From: Thiohalobacter sp. IOR34
Lineage (GTDB): Bacteria; Pseudomonadota; Gammaproteobacteria; Thiohalobacterales; Thiohalobacteraceae
Reading direction: 5' to 3'
Assembly: GCF_030406045.1 (NCBI RefSeq)
Contig: NZ_CP128988.1
Span: 124,001-188,000 of the forward strand
DNA: 64,000 bases
Position 1 is the first letter of the stretch. The number at the start of each line of letters is the position of its first letter. The notes under the pieces are model-generated. The model ran no database searches. It was not told the origin of the DNA and saw only the letters and a program-made list of their open reading frames with translations. This document shows positions 9,451 to 18,545 of the stretch, piece after piece. The translations under genes and the position numbers were made by a program.

Positions 9451-10050
9451 ATGTCGGAAACAACCCCCAATGAACAGCTGGATCAGTGGCTGAACGAGAA
9501 GCTGGACGAACTGTTGCCGCAGAAGCTCGAGGCGATCGAGGAGAGCCGGACGCCGAGCATGGCGATCATTGCCACCAAGGGCACGCTGGACTGGGCCTAT
9601 CCGCCCTTCATTCTGGCCTCGACGGCGGCGGCGCTGGGCTGGGAGACCAGTGTGTTCTTCACCTTCTACGGTCTGCTGCTGCTGAAGAAGAAGATCGAGG
9701 CCAAGGTGAGCCCGCTGGGCAATCCGGCGATGCCGATGAAGATGCCCTTTGGCCCGAAGTGGTTCCAGGACATCAACTGGCCGATGCCGAACCTGATCAT
9801 GGCGGGTATTCCGGGTTTCGAGTCGGTGGCCACGACGCTGATGAAGAAGACCTTCAAGAACAAGGGCGTGGCGACGGTGGAGGAGCTGCGCGAGCTGTGC
9901 ATCGAGGCCGAGGTGAAGATGGTGGCCTGCCAGATGACGGTGGACGTGTTCGGCTTCAGCACCGACGAGTTCATCGACGGTGTGGACTACGTCGGCGCCA
10001 CCTACTTCCTGCCGGTCGCCAAGGACTCGGACGTCTGCCTGTTCATCTGA
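9451..10050 (+). CDS. dsrE2: DsrE2-type membrane-associated sulfur carrier (DsrE/F/O family)
   Basis: 199 residues. The N-terminal 35 residues are charged and helical; ATKGTLDWAYPPFILASTAA and WETSVFFTFYGLLLL form the DsrE-family core, with a hydrophobic stretch (about 50-78). Cysteines at 150, 160 and 196 are present; Cys160 (VACQMTVDVFGF) is at the family's active position. In Chromatiales and relatives such proteins work with rhodanese and TusA in cytoplasmic sulfane-sulfur transfer. Here TusA is absent from the neighbourhood. A strong GAGGAGGA ribosome-binding site precedes the ATG, and a terminator follows. Expression is likely independent of the rhodanese gene because of the intervening promoter. 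Confidence 0.85.
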   Translation: MSETTPNEQLDQWLNEKLDELLPQKLEAIEESRTPSMAIIATKGTLDWAYPPFILASTAAALGWETSVFFTFYGLLLLKKKIEAKVSPLGNPAMPMKMPFGPKWFQDINWPMPNLIMAGIPGFESVATTLMKKTFKNKGVATVEELRELCIEAEVKMVACQMTVDVFGFSTDEFIDGVDYVGATYFLPVAKDSDVCLFI

Positions 10051-10071
10051 GGCCGATGCGAGGAAGAACCC

Positions 10072-10104
10072 GAAAGCCCGCCCTGTGCGGGCTTTCGTCT
10101 TTCT
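10072..10104 (+). terminator. Rho-independent terminator after dsrE2
   Basis: Perfect 10-bp stem GAAAGCCCGC / GCGGGCTTTC with a 5-nt loop, followed by GTCTTTCT, beginning 22 bp after the dsrE2 stop. Confidence 0.8.
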
Positions 10105-10150
10105 GAGAGCCGGGTTCCGGCTCTGACGGACTTCCGGCAGGAGCGCCCAT

Positions 10151-11113
10151 ATGGAAACCTCCCTCTATCCCGAGATCGGCCCCTATGTCCAGCACACGGT
10201 CGCCGTGGTCCCGCCGCACCGCCTGCACGTCGAGGAGTGTGGCAACCCGGCCGGCCTGCCGGTACTGGTGCTGCACGGTGGGCCCGGCGCAGGCTGCGAG
10301 CCCTATCAGCGGCGGTTCTTCGATCCCGAGCGCTACCGCATCGTACTCTTCGACCAGCGGGGCTGTGGCCGTTCCACGCCGCATGCCAGTCTGGAGGGCA
10401 ACGACACCGCGGCCCTGGTGGCGGACATCGAGGCCATCCGCCGGCATCTGCAGATCGACCGCTGGCTGGTATTCGGTGGCTCCTGGGGCTCGACCCTGGC
10501 GCTGGTCTATGCCCAGGCCCACGGCGAGCGGGTGCTCGGCCTGGTGCTGCGCGGCATCTTCCTCTGCCGGCCGCGTGACCTGCACTGGTTCTACCAGGAT
10601 GGGGCCAGTCGCCTGTTTCCGGACTATTGGGAGGATTTCCTGGATCCCATCCCGCCCGCAGAGCGCGACGACCTGATGGCGGCCTACCACCGCCGGCTGA
10701 CCGGTGACGACGAGGTGCAGCGCATGGCCGCGGCCAAGGCCTGGTCGCTGTGGGAGGCGCGAACGGCGACCCTCTCTCCGCGCAAGGACGTGGTCAGGCA
10801 TTTCGCCGATCCCTTCACCGCACTCGCCCTGGCGCGCATCGAGAGCCATTATTTCATCAATCGGTGCTTCCTGAAGCCGAACCAGATCCTCGAGGATGCC
10901 GGCCAGTTGGCGGAGATACCCGGCATTATCGTGCATGGGCGCTACGATTGCGTCTGCCCGCCGGAGCAGGCGCAGGCCCTGGCCCGGGCCTGGCCGGCGG
11001 CGCGGCTGCAGATTGTGGATGCGTCCGGGCACTCGGCCACCGAGCCCGGCATCGCTGCGGCCCTGGTGGCGGCCACCGACGAGATGGCCGCCCGGCTGAT
11101 CTCTCGGGCATGA
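10151..11113 (+). CDS. pip: Proline iminopeptidase (alpha/beta hydrolase, S33)
   Basis: 320-residue cytoplasmic peptidase that removes N-terminal proline. HGGPG (42-46) is the oxyanion-hole motif of the S33 family and GGSWGS places the nucleophile at Ser111. GRYDCVCP and ASGHSATEP carry the expected Asp and His of the triad. Length fits the family. The stop codon overlaps the ATG of dtd (ATGA at 11110-11113), so the two are translationally coupled, an order often seen in gammaproteobacteria. Confidence 0.93.
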   Translation: METSLYPEIGPYVQHTVAVVPPHRLHVEECGNPAGLPVLVLHGGPGAGCEPYQRRFFDPERYRIVLFDQRGCGRSTPHASLEGNDTAALVADIEAIRRHLQIDRWLVFGGSWGSTLALVYAQAHGERVLGLVLRGIFLCRPRDLHWFYQDGASRLFPDYWEDFLDPIPPAERDDLMAAYHRRLTGDDEVQRMAAAKAWSLWEARTATLSPRKDVVRHFADPFTALALARIESHYFINRCFLKPNQILEDAGQLAEIPGIIVHGRYDCVCPPEQAQALARAWPAARLQIVDASGHSATEPGIAAALVAATDEMAARLISRA

Positions 11114-11559
11114 TCGGGCTGCTCCAGCGGGTCAGCCAGGCCGAGGTCCGGGTTGCCGGCGAGCGCGTCGCTGCGATCGGGGCGGGGCTGCTGGTGCTGG
11201 TCGGGGTGCAGCGGGGGGATGGCGCGGCCGAGGCCGACCGCCTGCTCGACCGTCTGCTCGGCTACCGGGTGTTTGCGGATGACGCAGGGCGGATGAACCT
11301 GGCCCTGACCGAGGTGGGGGGCGGTCTGCTGCTGGTGCCACAGTTCACCCTGGCGGCGGACACCCGCAAGGGGATGCGGCCGAGCTTCACACCGGCCGCG
11401 GCACCGGCCGAGGGGCAGCGCTGGTTCGAGTACCTGCTGGCACGCGCCCGGGAGCGTCATGCGCCGGTGGCGGCTGGCCGCTTCGGGGCCGACATGCAGG
11501 TGGCCCTGGTCAACGAGGGACCGGTGACCTTCTGGCTGGAGGTGCCCCCCGTCCGCTGA
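11110..11559 (+). CDS. dtd: D-aminoacyl-tRNA deacylase
   Basis: 149-residue enzyme that clears D-amino acids (and glycine mischarged on tRNA-Ala). [13 protein letters not shown] at the start, RKGMRPSF in the middle and [10 protein letters not shown] near the C-terminus are the DTD signatures. The motif normally written SQFTL reads PQFTL here. The rest of the active-site block, including the Gly-cisPro neighbourhood in NEGPV, is intact, so the enzyme is probably functional. It overlaps pip by four bases. Confidence 0.93.
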   Translation: MIGLLQRVSQAEVRVAGERVAAIGAGLLVLVGVQRGDGAAEADRLLDRLLGYRVFADDAGRMNLALTEVGGGLLLVPQFTLAADTRKGMRPSFTPAAAPAEGQRWFEYLLARARERHAPVAAGRFGADMQVALVNEGPVTFWLEVPPVR

Positions 11560-11582
11560 GCGCGCGGCGGCCGCCTGGAATC

Positions 11583-12095
11583 TCAGGAACCCGCCGAGAG
11601 CGCGGCTTGCCCGCCCCGGGACAGGTCCAGGCGGCCGGTCAGGCGCCATTCGCCCGAGGCCGGCTGGAGCTGGAGGTACCAGCGGGCCGCCGGTGCCGCG
11701 CTGATCCCGGCCACGTATTCTCCCCTGGCATTGCGTTCCAGGATCAGGCTGCGGTCCAGTTCGGCGCGGGTCGGATGAACCAGGTGCAGTTCCAGATGAT
11801 CCAGTGTGCTCAGGGTGGCGTTGTCGCCGTTGAGGGTGATGCGCAGTTCGCTCTGCTCGGGGAGGAAGCGCAGCAGGCCGGACAGGCCGAGCTCGGCGGC
11901 GCGATGCTCACGGTCCAGCGCCTGGTTGATGGCCAGGCCTTCCTTGTAATAGTCGTCCACCACCAGGCTGTCCTGGCTCTGCACGGCGATGTAGACCGTG
12001 GCCAGGCCGCCGATCACCGCCGAGGCCGGCAGGGCGATCAGAAACCAGGGCCAGAACTGGCGGTACCAGGGGGGCGGCTGTGCCGGATCGTTCAT
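11583..12095 (-). CDS. FixH-like cbb3 oxidase assembly protein
   Basis: 170 residues: one N-terminal membrane helix (about 15-37, FWPWFLIALPASAVIGGLATVYIAV) and a periplasmic beta-rich domain. VVDDYYKEGLAINQALDREHRAAELGL is the characteristic FixH region. FixH/CcoH is needed for assembly or stability of the cbb3 oxidase. It starts 1 bp after the ccoG stop at the end of the reverse cco cluster. No ccoI or ccoS follows; the next gene is the convergent dtd. Confidence 0.82.
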   Translation of the reverse strand: MNDPAQPPPWYRQFWPWFLIALPASAVIGGLATVYIAVQSQDSLVVDDYYKEGLAINQALDREHRAAELGLSGLLRFLPEQSELRITLNGDNATLSTLDHLELHLVHPTRAELDRSLILERNARGEYVAGISAAPAARWYLQLQPASGEWRLTGRLDLSRGGQAALSAGS

Positions 12096-12096
12096 T

Positions 12097-13503
12097 CTAA
12101 CCTCCTGCCGGGCCGAGGAAACGGGCCCGCTGTTCGATGTGGATGCTCGGGTCGTCGACCGCCTGCAGGGTGAAGCTGATCTCGTTGCTGGGCTGCTTGA
12201 GGTTGATCGGATCGATCCGCAGTCGCAGCGGCAGGTTGATCACGCTGCCCGCCGGCACCTCGATCTGCTCTCGGCCGGTGTCGAGCTCCAGCTCCGGTAG
12301 CCCCTCCGCCTTGAGGGTGTAGCTGTGCGGCCGCTCGTCCATGTTGATCAGCTTGAGGATGTAGACGTTCTCGATCAGCCCGGTGTCGGTCTCCCGGTAG
12401 AGGGTGTTGCGGTCGCGGATGATGTCCAGGCCGACCGGGACGCGCTGGGAGATGGAGTAGACCAGGCCGGCGCTGAGCAGCAGCAGCAGGCCGCCGTAGA
12501 GCAGGGTGCGGAAATGGAGGATATGACTGGACTTGCCCTCCATGCGGTTCTCGGTGGTGTAGCGGATCAGGCCCTTGGGATAGCCCATCTTTTCCATCAC
12601 CTGGTCGCAGACGTCGATGCAGGCGGCACAGCCGATGCACTGGTACTGCAGGCCGTTGCGGATGTCGATGCCGGTCGGGCAGACCTGGACGCAGAGGGTG
12701 CAGTCGATGCAGTCGCCGAGGCCCAGGGCCTGCGGATCGGCTCCGCGCTTGCGGGCGCCGCGCGGCTCACCGCGCTTTTCGTCATAGGCGATGACCAGGG
12801 TGTCCTTGTCGAACATCGCGCTCTGGAAGCGGGCATAGGGGCACATGTAGATGCACACCTGTTCCCGCAGCCAGCCGGCGTTGCCATAGGTGGCGAAGCC
12901 GTAGAAGAAGATCCAGAAGCTTTCCCAGGGGCCGAGCGACAGGTTCATCAGCGAGGTCGACAGCTCGCGAATGGGGGTGAAGAAGCCGACGAAGGTGAAG
13001 CCGGTCCAGGCGGAGAACAGCAGCCAGAGGAGGTGCTTGGTGGCCTTGATGCGGAACTTGGTGGCGTTCAGCGGCATCCGGTCGAGCTTCATCTGCTTGG
13101 GGCGGTCGCCCTCGATGCGGTGCTCGATCCACATGAAGACCTCGGTCCAGACGGTCTGCGGACAGGCATAGCCGCACCACAGGCGCCCGGCCAGGGTGGT
13201 GAAGAAGAACAGGGCCAGGGCGGCGATCACCAGCAGCCAGGCCAGGTAGAAGAAGTCCTGGGGCCAGAAGGTCAGGCCGAAGAGGTAGAACTTGCGGTCC
13301 GGCAGGTCGAAGAGCACCGACTGGTGGCCGTCGAAGTCGATCCAGGGCAGGAAATAGTAGAGACCGAGCAGGACCAGCACGGCCAGCCAGCGCAGCCTGG
13401 CGAAGGGTCCCTGGACCTCCCGGGCGTAGATCTTCTTGCGTTTCTGATAGATTGGCTCGTCGGGCTGCCCGTTGCCGGCAGCGGCTTTCTGGGTCGTGTT
13501 CAT
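12097..13503 (-). CDS. ccoG: CcoG (FixG/RdxA), polyferredoxin for cbb3 oxidase copper insertion
   Basis: 468-residue inner-membrane iron-sulfur protein. Several membrane helices lie in the first 240 residues. Two 4Fe-4S motifs (CIDCTLCVQVCP and CIGCAACIDVC) follow, and CGYACPQT in the membrane part carries the extra CxxxC copper-reducing cysteines of the family. The C-terminal about 110 residues form the Ig-like FixG_C domain. The ATG at 13503 gives the normal N-terminus; the frame runs further upstream but that part lacks family similarity. About 475 bp separate it from ccoP, with a terminator just after ccoP, so ccoG-fixH may have their own promoter. Confidence 0.94.
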   Translation of the reverse strand: MNTTQKAAAGNGQPDEPIYQKRKKIYAREVQGPFARLRWLAVLVLLGLYYFLPWIDFDGHQSVLFDLPDRKFYLFGLTFWPQDFFYLAWLLVIAALALFFFTTLAGRLWCGYACPQTVWTEVFMWIEHRIEGDRPKQMKLDRMPLNATKFRIKATKHLLWLLFSAWTGFTFVGFFTPIRELSTSLMNLSLGPWESFWIFFYGFATYGNAGWLREQVCIYMCPYARFQSAMFDKDTLVIAYDEKRGEPRGARKRGADPQALGLGDCIDCTLCVQVCPTGIDIRNGLQYQCIGCAACIDVCDQVMEKMGYPKGLIRYTTENRMEGKSSHILHFRTLLYGGLLLLLSAGLVYSISQRVPVGLDIIRDRNTLYRETDTGLIENVYILKLINMDERPHSYTLKAEGLPELELDTGREQIEVPAGSVINLPLRLRIDPINLKQPSNEISFTLQAVDDPSIHIEQRARFLGPAGG

Positions 13504-13979
13504 GCCTGATCCGTCGTTGGGTTCTTGTCGTGTCGCCACAGGGGCTGACAGACGATGGATGACACAGGTTGACCGGGCGTGCGGCGGCGCGGGCCCGGCC
13601 GAGGCCACCATTCTAGGCCAATTCGATGTCGCGGGCTCTGCGACCTTTTGCAGGCGTTGCCGCATCGCGGATGCGGCTGCCAGCAATCGACCTAGTTAAG
13701 AAGAAACTAATATACTTGTCCTGTGCCCTGGAGTTGCTGATCTGGAGCAAGTTTCCCGCGCATTTTTGCCGTCCCAGATGGCGGTGACGGGCAAAAAGGG
13801 GGCATCGCGGACGGCCGGAGAATCACGGCCTGGCGACCACTCCCACCCGGCATGGCGGTATCCCCTGTAGGAGCGATCGTCAGATCGCGAAAAGATCGAG
13901 CCGCTGTCCCCGGCGTTAGCAGGAGAGCAAAAAAAAACGGCGGGCACCAGGCCCGCCGTCACCACCGGAAGGGTTCCGG
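13504..13979. other. Intergenic gap between ccoP and ccoG
   Basis: 476 bp holding the ccoP terminator at its high end, a REP-like relative (TGTAGGAGCG followed by ATCGTCAGATCGCG, about 13867-13890), and AT-rich sequence at 13694-13722 that could hold a promoter for ccoG. No FNR box matching the consensus was seen here. No open frame in the gap has recognisable similarity. Confidence 0.5.
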
Positions 13980-13980
13980 T
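13929..13980 (-). terminator. Terminator after ccoP
   Basis: On the minus strand: a 7-bp hairpin ACCGGAA/TTCCGGT overlapping the ccoP stop, then a perfect 9-bp stem (13937-13945 with 13951-13959, GC-rich, 5-nt loop) followed directly by a run of eight or nine T. This is a strong rho-independent terminator for the ccoNOQP transcript. Confidence 0.85.
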
Positions 13981-14888
13981 TACTTGGCTGACAAGCTGTA
14001 GATATAGGCTGCCAGCAGGTGCACCTTGTCCTCGCCGAGGAACTCGCGGTGCGCCGGCATGCGACCGTTGCGTCCTCCGGCAATGGTCTTGCGGACGGTG
14101 CCGGGCGAACCGCCGTACAGCCAGATGTTGTCGGTCAGGTTGGGGGCGCCGAGGGCCGGGTTGCCCTTGCCGTCCATGCCGTGGCAGGCGGCACACATGG
14201 TCTCGAAGCGGACCTTGCCGGCCTCGGCCTTGGCGCTGTCGACCTTGCGGCCGCTGAGCGACAGGACATACTCTGCCACCTCGTCGACGCCCTGCTCGCC
14301 GAGCGCGTCTTTCCAGGCCGGCATGGCGCCCTGGCGACCATCGAGAATGCTCTTCTCGATGGTGGCCGGATCACCGCCGTACAGCCAGTCGTTGTCGGTC
14401 AGGTTGGGGAAGCCGCGGGTGCCGCGGGCATCCGAGCCATGACAGACCGAGCAGTAGTTGAGGAACAGCCGCTGGCCGATCTTCACCGCCTGCCGGTCCT
14501 TGGCCAGGCTGGCGATGTCCTGCTGGGCATAGCGGGCGAAGATCGGGTCGTACTTGGCGGCGGCCGCCTGCATCTCGGCGTCGTACTGGTTTTCCTCGGT
14601 CCAGCCGAGCACGCCCTGGAAGCTGCCCAGCCCCGGGTAGAGGACCAGGTAGGCGGCGCTGAAGATCAGCGTGCCGTAGAACAGCCACAGCCACCAGCGC
14701 GGCAGGGGGTTGTTGAACTCCTGCAGGGTCTCGTCCCAGGTGTGACCGGTGACCTCGCCGGCAGCGGCCTCGCCGGCGCGCTTCTTCGAGGTCCAGACGA
14801 TCAGCCACCAGCAGGCAAGGATGTTGCCGACGGTGAGCAGGATGACCCACCAGTTCCAGAATTCACTCGAGAACGTAAAATCATTCAT
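13980..14888 (-). CDS. ccoP: CcoP, di-heme cytochrome c subunit of cbb3 oxidase
   Basis: 302-residue membrane-anchored cytochrome. Two N-terminal membrane helices (about 12-34 and 62-84; the NNPLPRWWLWLFY motif starts the second) precede two periplasmic cytochrome c domains with heme-binding CSVCH and CAACH. The two domains share the internal repeat PNLTDN.WLYGG, each with a later MPA(W/H) methionine ligand. It overlaps ccoQ by eight bases. Confidence 0.97.
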   Translation of the reverse strand: MNDFTFSSEFWNWWVILLTVGNILACWWLIVWTSKKRAGEAAAGEVTGHTWDETLQEFNNPLPRWWLWLFYGTLIFSAAYLVLYPGLGSFQGVLGWTEENQYDAEMQAAAAKYDPIFARYAQQDIASLAKDRQAVKIGQRLFLNYCSVCHGSDARGTRGFPNLTDNDWLYGGDPATIEKSILDGRQGAMPAWKDALGEQGVDEVAEYVLSLSGRKVDSAKAEAGKVRFETMCAACHGMDGKGNPALGAPNLTDNIWLYGGSPGTVRKTIAGGRNGRMPAHREFLGEDKVHLLAAYIYSLSAK

Positions 14889-15072
14889 GGGTCTCGTCCT
14901 TCTTCTGATTGTCTGTGACTACAGGGATGTCGTCTTCGACAAAGGGCAGGTTGGCCGCTTCCTCGAAGGCCTGCTTGCGCTTGCTGCTCCAGGCCCAGAT
15001 CCAGACGCCGATGAACGAGGCGAAGACCAGGACGGTGAACAGCGAGCGGATGTCGTTGATGTCGATGTTCAT
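14881..15072 (-). CDS. ccoQ: CcoQ, small subunit of cbb3 oxidase
   Basis: 63-residue protein with one membrane helix (about 11-29, LFTVLVFASFIGVWIWAW) followed by SSKRKQAFEEAANLPF, the CcoQ signature. It stabilises the oxidase complex. It lies between ccoO (5 bp away) and ccoP (overlap). Confidence 0.93.
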   Translation of the reverse strand: MNIDINDIRSLFTVLVFASFIGVWIWAWSSKRKQAFEEAANLPFVEDDIPVVTDNQKKDETHE

Positions 15073-15077
15073 GTCGA

Positions 15078-15686
15078 TTACCTCCGCGCCTTGATCACGG
15101 TGCCCAGATTCTGCAGGTAGGCGATCATGGCATCCATCTCGGTCTTGCCCTTGACGGCTGCCGTTGCCCCGGCGATGTCCTCATCGGTGTAGGGCACGCC
15201 CAGGGTGCGCAGCACCTTCATCTTCTTCGGCGTGTCGGCACCATCGAGGACGTTCTCGGCCAGCCAGGGGAAGCCCGGCATCACCGATTCCGGCACCACG
15301 TCACGCGGGTTCATCAGATGCACCCGGTGCCATTCGTCAGAGTAGCGGCCGCCGACGCGCGCCAGATCCGGACCGGTGCGCTTGGAGCCCCACTGGAAGG
15401 GGTGGTCATAGACGAACTCGCCAGCCACCGAGTAATGGCCATAACGCTCGGTCTCGGCGCGGAACGGCCGGATCATCTGCGAATGGCAGAGGTAACAGCC
15501 CTCGCGGACGTAGATGTCACGTCCCTCCAGCTGCAGGGCAGTGAGTGGCTTGAGGCCCTCCACCGGCTCGGTGGTGCTCTTGAGGAAGAACAGGGGCACG
15601 ATCTCGACCAGACCGCCGACGCTGATCACCAGCAGGATCAGGATCGCCATCAGGCCGACATTTTTTTCAACTACTTCATGGCTCAT
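15078..15686 (-). CDS. ccoO: CcoO, mono-heme cytochrome c subunit of cbb3 oxidase
   Basis: 202 residues; N-terminal membrane anchor (about 10-33), heme motif CYLCH followed by SQMIRPF, and [20 protein letters not shown] with the distal methionine ligand, as in CcoO. It is the entry cytochrome next to CcoN. It lies 13 bp after ccoN. Confidence 0.97.
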   Translation of the reverse strand: MSHEVVEKNVGLMAILILLVISVGGLVEIVPLFFLKSTTEPVEGLKPLTALQLEGRDIYVREGCYLCHSQMIRPFRAETERYGHYSVAGEFVYDHPFQWGSKRTGPDLARVGGRYSDEWHRVHLMNPRDVVPESVMPGFPWLAENVLDGADTPKKMKVLRTLGVPYTDEDIAGATAAVKGKTEMDAMIAYLQNLGTVIKARR

Positions 15687-15699
15687 GAGTGAATCCCCC

Positions 15700-17115
15700 T
15701 TAGGCCGTCTGCGGAATGGCGCCTTCGACCGGACGGTTGCCCGAGACGGTCTTGACGACGTTGTAGGCCATGATCAGCATGCCGCTCAGGAACACGGCGC
15801 CGCCGAGGAAGCGTACGAAGTAGAAGGGATGCATGGCCTCCACACTCTCGACGAAGCTGTAGGTGAGGGTGCCGTCATCGTTGACCGCACGCCACATCAG
15901 GCCCTGCATGATGCCGGAGATCCACATCGACACGATGTACAGCACCACGCCGATGGTCGCCGTCCAGAAGTGCAGGTCGACCAGCTTGATGGAGTACATC
16001 TGCTCGCGGCCGAACATGCGCGGGATGACATAGTACATGGAGCCGATCGACACCATGGCCACCCAGCCCAGGGCGCCGGAGTGGACGTGGCCGATGGTCC
16101 AGTCGGTGTAGTGGGACAGCGAGTTGACCGTCTTGATGGCCATCATCGGTCCCTCGAAGGTCGACATGCCGTAGAACGACAGCGAGACGATGAGGAACTT
16201 GAGGATCGGATCGGTGCGCAGCTTATGCCAGGCGCCGGACAGGGTCATCATGCCGTTGATCATGCCACCCCAGGACGGTGCCAGCAGGATCAGCGAGAAG
16301 ATCATGCCCACCGACTGGGTCCAGTCGGGCAGCGCGGTATAGTGCAGGTGATGCGGGCCGGCCCACATGTAGGTGGAGATCAGGGCCCAGAAGTGCACTA
16401 CCGAGAGGCGGTAGGAGTAAACCGGCCGGCCTGCCTGCTTGGGCACGAAGTAGTACATCATGCCAAGGAAGCCGGCGGTCAGGAAGAAGCCGACCGCGTT
16501 GTGACCGTACCACCATTGCACCATGGCATCGATGGCGCCCGGATAGACCGAGTAGGACTTGGTCAGGGTGACCGGTAGTGCGGCGCTGTTGACCACATGC
16601 AGCACGGCGATGGTCAGGATGAAGGCGCCGTAGAACCAGTTGGCCACGTAGATATGAGAAGTGCGCCGCTTCATGATGGTGCCGAAGAAGACGATGGCGT
16701 AGCACACCCAGACCACGGTGATCAGCAGGTCGATCGGCCATTCCAGCTCGGCGTACTCCTTGCTGGTGGTGATGCCCAGCGGCAGGGTGACCGCGGCCAG
16801 CACGATGACCAGCTGCCAGCCCCAGAAGGTGAAGGCGGCCAGCCCGTCCGAGAACAGCCGTGTCTGACAGGTGCGCTGTACGACGTAGTAGGACGTCGCG
16901 AACAGTGCCGAGCCGCCGAAGGCGAAGATCACGGCATTGGTATGCAGCGGACGCAGGCGGCTGAAAGTCAGCCAGGGCGTATCCATGTTGAGTTGCGGCC
17001 AGACCAGTTCGGCGGCGATAAACACGCCGACCAACATGCCAACGATGCCCCAGATGACGGTCATGATGGCGAACTGGCGTACGACCTTATAGTTGTAAGT
17101 GGTCGATGTATCCAT
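15700..17115 (-). CDS. ccoN: CcoN, catalytic subunit of cbb3-type cytochrome c oxidase
   Basis: 471-residue heme-copper oxidase subunit I of the C family, with about 12 membrane helices. [15 protein letters not shown] carries the low-spin heme histidine, [26 protein letters not shown] the active-site His region, and THWTIGHVH-type sequence ([17 protein letters not shown]) the heme ligands near the C-terminal half. High oxygen affinity is a property of the family. The ribosome-binding site is GAGG seven bases before the ATG. An FNR-like box lies 364 bp upstream. Confidence 0.97.
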   Translation of the reverse strand: MDTSTTYNYKVVRQFAIMTVIWGIVGMLVGVFIAAELVWPQLNMDTPWLTFSRLRPLHTNAVIFAFGGSALFATSYYVVQRTCQTRLFSDGLAAFTFWGWQLVIVLAAVTLPLGITTSKEYAELEWPIDLLITVVWVCYAIVFFGTIMKRRTSHIYVANWFYGAFILTIAVLHVVNSAALPVTLTKSYSVYPGAIDAMVQWWYGHNAVGFFLTAGFLGMMYYFVPKQAGRPVYSYRLSVVHFWALISTYMWAGPHHLHYTALPDWTQSVGMIFSLILLAPSWGGMINGMMTLSGAWHKLRTDPILKFLIVSLSFYGMSTFEGPMMAIKTVNSLSHYTDWTIGHVHSGALGWVAMVSIGSMYYVIPRMFGREQMYSIKLVDLHFWTATIGVVLYIVSMWISGIMQGLMWRAVNDDGTLTYSFVESVEAMHPFYFVRFLGGAVFLSGMLIMAYNVVKTVSGNRPVEGAIPQTA

Positions 17116-17530
17116 TGGACAACCTCACGCAAGATTGATTGAACCCTAGATGGCCGACCCGGCTGGTGCCGGCCGGGGACGGGCTTGTGCTGCCGTGCCT
17201 GGGGCTGCCGTCGCACGCCACGTGGGGCGGTCCCCTGAGCCGCTGGAATCTCCCCTGTTGCACTGGATGGCCTGCTTCCCCCGAGGGGGCGGCGGCCGGC
17301 CATGTGTCTCGTCGTTTAGAAGATTCTTAAATACCCGGGGTGATGCTCCGGGTCCAGCGGGCGCAAGGACGCCGTCCGACATGCGCGTGCAGCCGGAAGC
17401 CGATCTGCCGCAGGGACAAGCCCCCCATTGCGCCAGATCGCACAGGCGGTAGTGTGCGCAGCAAGGGAACTTCGAGGAATGACCCAAGTCAAAAAAAGGT
17501 TATGTTCCCGTGACAGGAACGGCTGGAAGC
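17116..17530. other. Intergenic gap upstream of ccoN
   Basis: 415 bp between fnr and ccoN. It contains a weak terminator-like hairpin for fnr (GTTCC/GGAAC stem at 17504-17520, A-tract 17491-17497 on the plus strand), the FNR-like box at 17479-17492, and a long GC-rich leader for ccoN with no recognisable gene. Confidence 0.5.
17479..17492 (-). promoter_or_regulatory. FNR/Anr-like box upstream of ccoN
   Basis: Minus strand TTGACTTGGGTCAT matches the TTGAY-N4-RTCAA palindrome with one mismatch at the last base. If it activates from -41.5, transcription would start near 17444, leaving a leader of about 330 nt before ccoN. Confidence 0.6.
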
Positions 17531-18289
17531 TCAGCTGGAGCGGGGGTGGCGCGCCGGGTCGATGCCGGCCATGCGCTGCAGGCCGTCGAGGTCGTGGATG
17601 ATCAGGTGCTTGCGGTCGACATTGAGCAGGCCTTCCTGCTGGAAGCGGGAGAACAGTCGGCTGACGGTCTCCACCGCCAGGCCCAGGTAGTTGGCGATGT
17701 CGGTGCGCGACATGCTGAGATTGAATTCCAGGGCCGAGAACTTGCGTTCCTGGAAGCGCTGGGAGATGCGCAGCAGGAGTGCCGCCAGGCGTTCCTCGGC
17801 GGACTTTTTCCCCAGCCAGATCATCATGTTCTGATCTTCGAGGATTTCCCGGCTCATGATTCGCAGCAGCTGGCGCTGCAGACCGGGGATGCGGTTGCCC
17901 AGGGCTTCCAGCTGGTCGAAGGGGATCTCACAGACGCTGGTGGTCTCCAGGGCCCGGGCCGAGCAGGGATGGCGGTGGCTGGTGATGGCATCCAGGCCGA
18001 CGATCTCGCTCGGCAGGTGGAAGCCGGTGACCTGTTCGTCGCCATTGCCGCTACTGGTGAAGGTCTTGATGGAGCCGGAACGGACCGCGTAGATGGCGCG
18101 GAAGGGGTCGCCCATCTGGAACAGGTAGTCGCCGCGGTGCAGTGGCTTGCGCTGCTTGATGATGCGGTCCAGGGCCTCGATGTCGTCATGGGCCAGTTCC
18201 AGGGGCAGGCACAGCTGGTGCAGACTGCAGCTCTCGCATGCGGTCTTGATGTTCGACAGGCTGATGACTTTCGGGTTGGAAGCGCTCAT
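17531..18289 (-). CDS. fnr: FNR/Anr-family oxygen-sensing transcription regulator
   Basis: 252-residue Crp/FNR regulator. Cys18, Cys21 and Cys27 (CESCSLHQLC) plus Cys120 (TTSVCEIPF) match the four cysteines that hold the oxygen-labile 4Fe-4S cluster. The cNMP-like barrel spans about 35-150, the dimer helix follows, and the helix-turn-helix SRTDIANYLGLAVETVSRLF carries the E..SR recognition triplet that reads TTGAT half-sites. The ATG at 18289 aligns with Anr; an ATG at 18340 with a better-spaced AAGGA would add 17 residues. It lies directly upstream of ccoN, the classic target, and a perfect FNR box sits before it. Confidence 0.95.
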   Translation of the reverse strand: MSASNPKVISLSNIKTACESCSLHQLCLPLELAHDDIEALDRIIKQRKPLHRGDYLFQMGDPFRAIYAVRSGSIKTFTSSGNGDEQVTGFHLPSEIVGLDAITSHRHPCSARALETTSVCEIPFDQLEALGNRIPGLQRQLLRIMSREILEDQNMMIWLGKKSAEERLAALLLRISQRFQERKFSALEFNLSMSRTDIANYLGLAVETVSRLFSRFQQEGLLNVDRKHLIIHDLDGLQRMAGIDPARHPRSS

Positions 18290-18353
18290 AAGCAGGGGCT
18301 CGTCACCATGTCCGTGTGCCCGAAGGCCGCATGTCTGCATTGGATCAGATTCC

Positions 18354-18367
18354 TTGATACAAATCAA
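18354..18367. promoter_or_regulatory. Perfect FNR box upstream of fnr
   Basis: TTGATACAAATCAA is an exact TTGAT-N4-ATCAA palindrome, 65 bp before the fnr start at 18289 and 179 bp before hisB on the other strand. Close spacing to fnr suggests autoregulation. Confidence 0.85.
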
Positions 18368-18545
18368 TTAAACTTTAGATAGCACCCAGAGGGGTGCCGG
18401 CGCCGGCTGCGGCCGGCTGGCCGTGGCTGGGCGGTCGCTGAAAAGTGTTCTAACCAGGCGCGTTTTCCGTTAGGATTCATCACGTTTTCAAATTCTCGGC
18501 GGGCGGCCCGGTGCCGCTCCCCACCATTCTGCCAGAGGTCGGAGC

